From positions 1 through 64,000 of the forward strand of contig VXCM01000215.1 in NCBI GenBank assembly GCA_014773175.1: a stretch of DNA of 64,000 bases, written 5' to 3'. The notes beneath the pieces were generated by a model that did no database searches, was not told the origin of the DNA, and was given only the letters and a program-made list of their open reading frames with translations. This document shows positions 60,326 to 64,000 of this stretch, piece by piece; the first letter of the stretch is position 1, and every line of letters starts with the position of its first letter. A program made the translations under genes and the position numbers. Source of the stretch: Lucifuga dentata. Its lineage: Eukaryota; Chordata; Actinopteri; Ophidiiformes; Bythitidae.

Positions 60326-63300
60326 GTAACGTCAATATTGTGTTTACTGGCTAAATCAGAAGCAAGATAACAGCCTAGTATCACTCATTTACAGCTAGGT
60401 GACATTCGCATAAATTATGTTTATTTATTTTTTTTTTTTTAATACACAATGGTTATGGCTGTTAGCAGTGCTTGCTAGCGGGCGCTAGCTAACAACACAG
60501 AAGGCTGGCTTCAGGTGTCGTGCCAAATTTTGCTTTCTTGTGAGAATGTGTTTCAGTGTTGGGCGACAGTTACAAAGGGAAACTTATGTTGACACACCAG
60601 AACAATCTTTTCCTTATTCCACGCAGTTTGCTCTGTCATTCAGTGGCGTGCAGAGTAAGAGAACAGATGTGTCAGGGATACAAAATGTGGCATTGCACCT
60701 GTTTTGTTACATAGATTGGGTTAGGAATTGATCACACAGAAGTTGACCACATTGATGTCTGTTTTGAGGATTCTCAGCTAAAAATCTGAGAACAAATGCC
60801 TTTGTTTATCACGAATAAGCAACATGGGTTGTGGCTAGCCTCTTTATTCTCATTTACATATGTTCTCGTTAAAATAATTAGACTTTGCCCGCTAGCCTCA
60901 CCTATATTTATAGCCATAGCATTCACTGCCACTATCTAAAATTCTCATTTTAAACTATCTAGAATGTTTAAAAAGCTATATTGCTCTCATCTTCTTTATC
61001 TTAACACTCTTGTCAACACGTTGCTACAAACATGTGAAGATGGAAAGCAGGTGGACAGTGGGGTTTTCAGAGATTTTTGGATGGAGAAAAGAACCATCCT
61101 GTGAGTGTGAAGCAGCTGCTCAGTGGGATGCTTGTTATTCTGGTCAGACAGAGACAGAGGGATCACGCCTATGCGCTGCTTAGAGAGGACTGAAAACCTA
61201 TTAGAAAAGTTTTGGTTTCATCTATCATTCATTTGACACAGTGGATTGTCTGGATAAAGATATGGTGAACAGGTTGCACAGGAAGAATTACCTCTCAGTT
61301 TGCATGTCATTTTTTCACCTGTTTATTGAGCAGTTTTGGTTCTTGGGTTTTTGTGTGATTTCATATTTTTGATTTCTAATTCTAAGTCAGTGAAAGGTGG
61401 TCAGAGAACCACACTCTCCAACTAATAAATCATTATTTTGAAGACAATGTGATGAAAGTGATGCTTTGACTTCAAAAAATACAGAAGAAGCTCATAGAAC
61501 CCCAGACTGTCAGAGTTATCATATGGGTTAACATTTCTCGTGTGTATACAGTAGTACTAATCAGAGCAAATCTCAGTTTTCATGGCTGAGGCTAAGGAGA
61601 TTAGGCATATGGTTGAAAAATGGTCAGTGTTAATGCAATCCCATTGTGGTCTCAGGCAGTGGGGTGGGAGCTCTATGGAGGTCTCATCCTCCTCCTCTTT
61701 CCTGCATCTGTTTATCCCAGTCATTCACCCAGTAGTCCCCCATCTGCTACAGCCAGAGTATGAACCAGGCCTTCATGTTTTTTCCTTTGTGTCCCAGGCA
61801 TTTTTTTTCTTCTTCCCATCAAAAATATTGGCTAATGGTTCATTGTTTAGAGATATTTTTAATGCACACTAACACAAAGTGCATAGTTGTCATGTGATGC
61901 TCCTTATTCTGTGAAAGTGGATTATGGGCTGTGAGCCTGGCGCGTTGAGGTTTTGGAGTGTGGATGGGCTACTTAATGAAAGCTAAGAGGAACAGTAAGT
62001 ACAATTATAAATTGTTGCGTTCAAGTAATGCTTAACATGAATGATGGTTTCTCAGCAGGGTCCAAAAACAGAAGGTAGGGGGAAAATAAATGTGACNNNN
62101 NNNNAAAAAAAAAAAAAAAAAACTACTCTCTGGTTGAATAAAACAGCTTTTGAGGACTGATTCAACATACAGTTCAGATTCAATTCAAATGAATGAACGA
62201 TTCTTAAAATGGTGTGCAGAATTGTTTCCACAATGAGTTATGATGCTTCCTGGCAACACCAGTAATAACGAAACATTAAGTGGCATTTCGAATGTCGATG
62301 CTGATAACATGCAAAACAAATATGCTAGTAACTGTGATCTGATTGTGTATCCAGATAACCAAGACCACAGCGGCAGTCTAAGAACTTTGAACTGTTCTAT
62401 AACTTATCTGTCAGAAAAAAATCAGCTAAGTGCGCCTTACTGATTTTCAGCATGTAGAGCAACAATATTCAGATGTCATGCTGTCTGCTGGCTTACACTT
62501 CAGATAACATCTGGCAAACATTTTTCTGTGACACACTTTCATTTTGAAGGGAAAGTTTTACCTGTTTACCGGCTAATCACATTTTTTCAGCCAGTCCACA
62601 GTTGTCACTTCTCACTTCTATGGGCTGCCACTACCTCTAACACCTTTTAAGCAACAGCATCTAAAACACCAGTCTTTATTTAGGCTTCTTTATATTTTTT
62701 ATTTTTCAGTAAGAGCGCATGATGGTTACTCACCCACAGTTCCACTTCATGTGTTTGCAGGCAAAAAAACACACACACTCACCAGATGGCCAAAATGTTA
62801 AGTGTTTGGCATCATCATCCAGCCTTTTAGAAACCAATTATGTCCTGTGTCAATGTGTATAACACTGCTTGGTCCAGTAGTTAATCTGCCAAAGTAATAG
62901 GTTTACTTTTTTTTTTGTCTTGCATACAGGATACAATATGTATATGCCTAAAAATCCCATTACTTCATTTCAGAGTCATGCTGCTATCATCCAGCTCTTA
63001 TGACCTCATAAGTCAAATCCCTGTTTGACATTGTACATTGTGGATAGTGGTCATATTTTCCATTTGTGGTGTTTCACATAGAATAATCACTTTAAGAAAG
63101 TGAAAGGAACCATTTAGGTAAAGGAACACTTTATCTTAAAGGGAGTTTAAAAATGAATGACAAAATTTCTTTCAACTTACAAAGCTAACAGAATCCGTCA
63201 TCTGCTTGAGTGCTGCTGTGAAGTTCATCCAATTGCATTTCGGTCATGCTTTATAGGACCATACCAACCATTTTTCATGTTTGAGCCGAATATATTTAAT

Positions 63301-64000
63301 TTTCATACACATAAGATTACTTTCAGCTTTCCTTATATTTTGCAAAATCTCTTAATCTTTCAAAATCAAATATTCAAGCGATACACCCACCTTAAAAATC
63401 GTTGTTTTGCCTGCTAATAATTACGCAAAATTATGAAGTCAAGGTCGCTAAAATCTTTCGATAAACGCAGGTGTCTTCTTTTGGGACTATATTCCCTGGT
63501 GGAGACATACATTCACTCCACGCTTGTTCGCTTAAAAGCTAAAATTATGAAACTTCAAAAAAACCTGAATGCACATCTTGTTGGCGATGATGGATTACCT
63601 ATCCCAAAAACATTTCAAGTATCAACAAGTTGATTTTAATAGTGTACCAGAATGGACTGAAACCAATAGCAGTCTGGAAGGTAGGGAAAAAAATTTAATT
63701 CACCGTTCCAGTCGTATGCTTTGGGAAATGATTGTCAATAACGTTACATGTATGAAACTTGAATATATTAGGTTTAAACATTCAAAGTGGGTGGTATGGT
63801 CCTTTAAACATAACCTGCCCTTTATGGAGGGTCATTTTGTTCCTATCTTTTTGTTGTTTAAACATGCATGTAGATGGGTTTGCTGCTAAGAAACCAGCAG
63901 TAAAAAGCAGCCACATAGCGGAGAGTCCGAGTCAACAAACATCCAGGAGATGAAGATTATAGTGGACTTGTGTTTATTTTAAGGCTTAACATTATGAGGC
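60326..64000 (+). other. ccdc50: ccdc50 intron 1, incomplete
   Basis: Runs from the GTAACG donor to the end of the window. It holds a poly-T near 60,430-60,442, a run of eight N at 62,097-62,104 followed by poly-A, and transposon copy B. The frames of 60-106 codons here show no family pattern, and those above 63,433 lie inside or beside the transposon. Confidence 0.75.
63255..63803 (+). mobile_element. 549-bp inverted-repeat element, copy B, in ccdc50 intron 1
   Basis: Starts AGGACCATACCAACCA and ends with the complementary TGGTATGGTCCT; the terminal repeats extend about 45 bp with mismatches (CATGTTTGAGCC against CATTTAAACC-type at the far end). It aligns end to end, in opposite orientation, with copy A at 54,534-55,083. 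Two frames crossing it (63,433-63,633 and 63,569-63,889) are not shared with copy A and are not treated as genes. Confidence 0.75.

Noticed and set aside
63433..63889. Two plus-strand frames of 66 and 106 codons
   Set aside because: They lie within or across transposon copy B and are not kept open in copy A.

Overview
The window is vertebrate nuclear DNA, most likely from a ray-finned fish of the percomorph type. The support is AT-rich sequence full of (CA)n, (GA)n and (GATG)-type microsatellites, several short inverted-repeat DNA elements, a fish-type SINE with a clear target duplication, and genes with GT-AG introns whose closest recognisable relatives are vertebrate-specific. It is a draft assembly: single N characters sit in homopolymers, and at two places the N joins perfectly duplicated 66-67 bp flanks.

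Layout. Bases 1 to about 37,500 hold no gene I can recognise. They contain microsatellites, MITE-like elements (13,237-13,661; 27,811-28,385; a small foldback at 33,612-33,719), several perfect hairpins, and one strong candidate promoter plus first exon on the minus strand (about 13,110 down to 12,679) for a gene I cannot name. From 37.5 kb on the window is gene-bearing. On the minus strand, in increasing coordinate order, are a CPN2-like membrane-anchored leucine-rich repeat (LRR) protein (38,674-40,641, with a non-coding exon to about 40,905), lrrc15 (42,687-44,393), gp5 (52,122-54,391, two coding exons) and a five-exon urotensin II-related peptide precursor (56,516-57,724) ending in GEPCFWKYCV. 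On the plus strand the first coding exon of ccdc50 begins at 60,271; its first intron runs to the end of the window.

How the genes fit together. The order CPN2, LRRC15, GP5, all in one direction, is the order of human 3q29. The divergent pair UTS2B/CCDC50 is the arrangement at human 3q28. The two groups are megabases apart in human but directly adjacent here. The three LRR genes look like old tandem duplicates: each has one large exon carrying nearly the whole protein, with an intron ending at or within a few codons of the start. gp5, and perhaps the CPN2-like gene, are expected in thrombocytes, and both have paired GATA and GGAA (ETS-type) sites upstream. The most interesting gene is the positional CPN2 counterpart. 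Instead of being secreted like mammalian CPN2, it carries a Thr-rich mucin-like stalk, a membrane segment and a short tail, an architecture like platelet GPIb alpha.

All gene identities rest on family patterns I recognise by reading. No database search was run.
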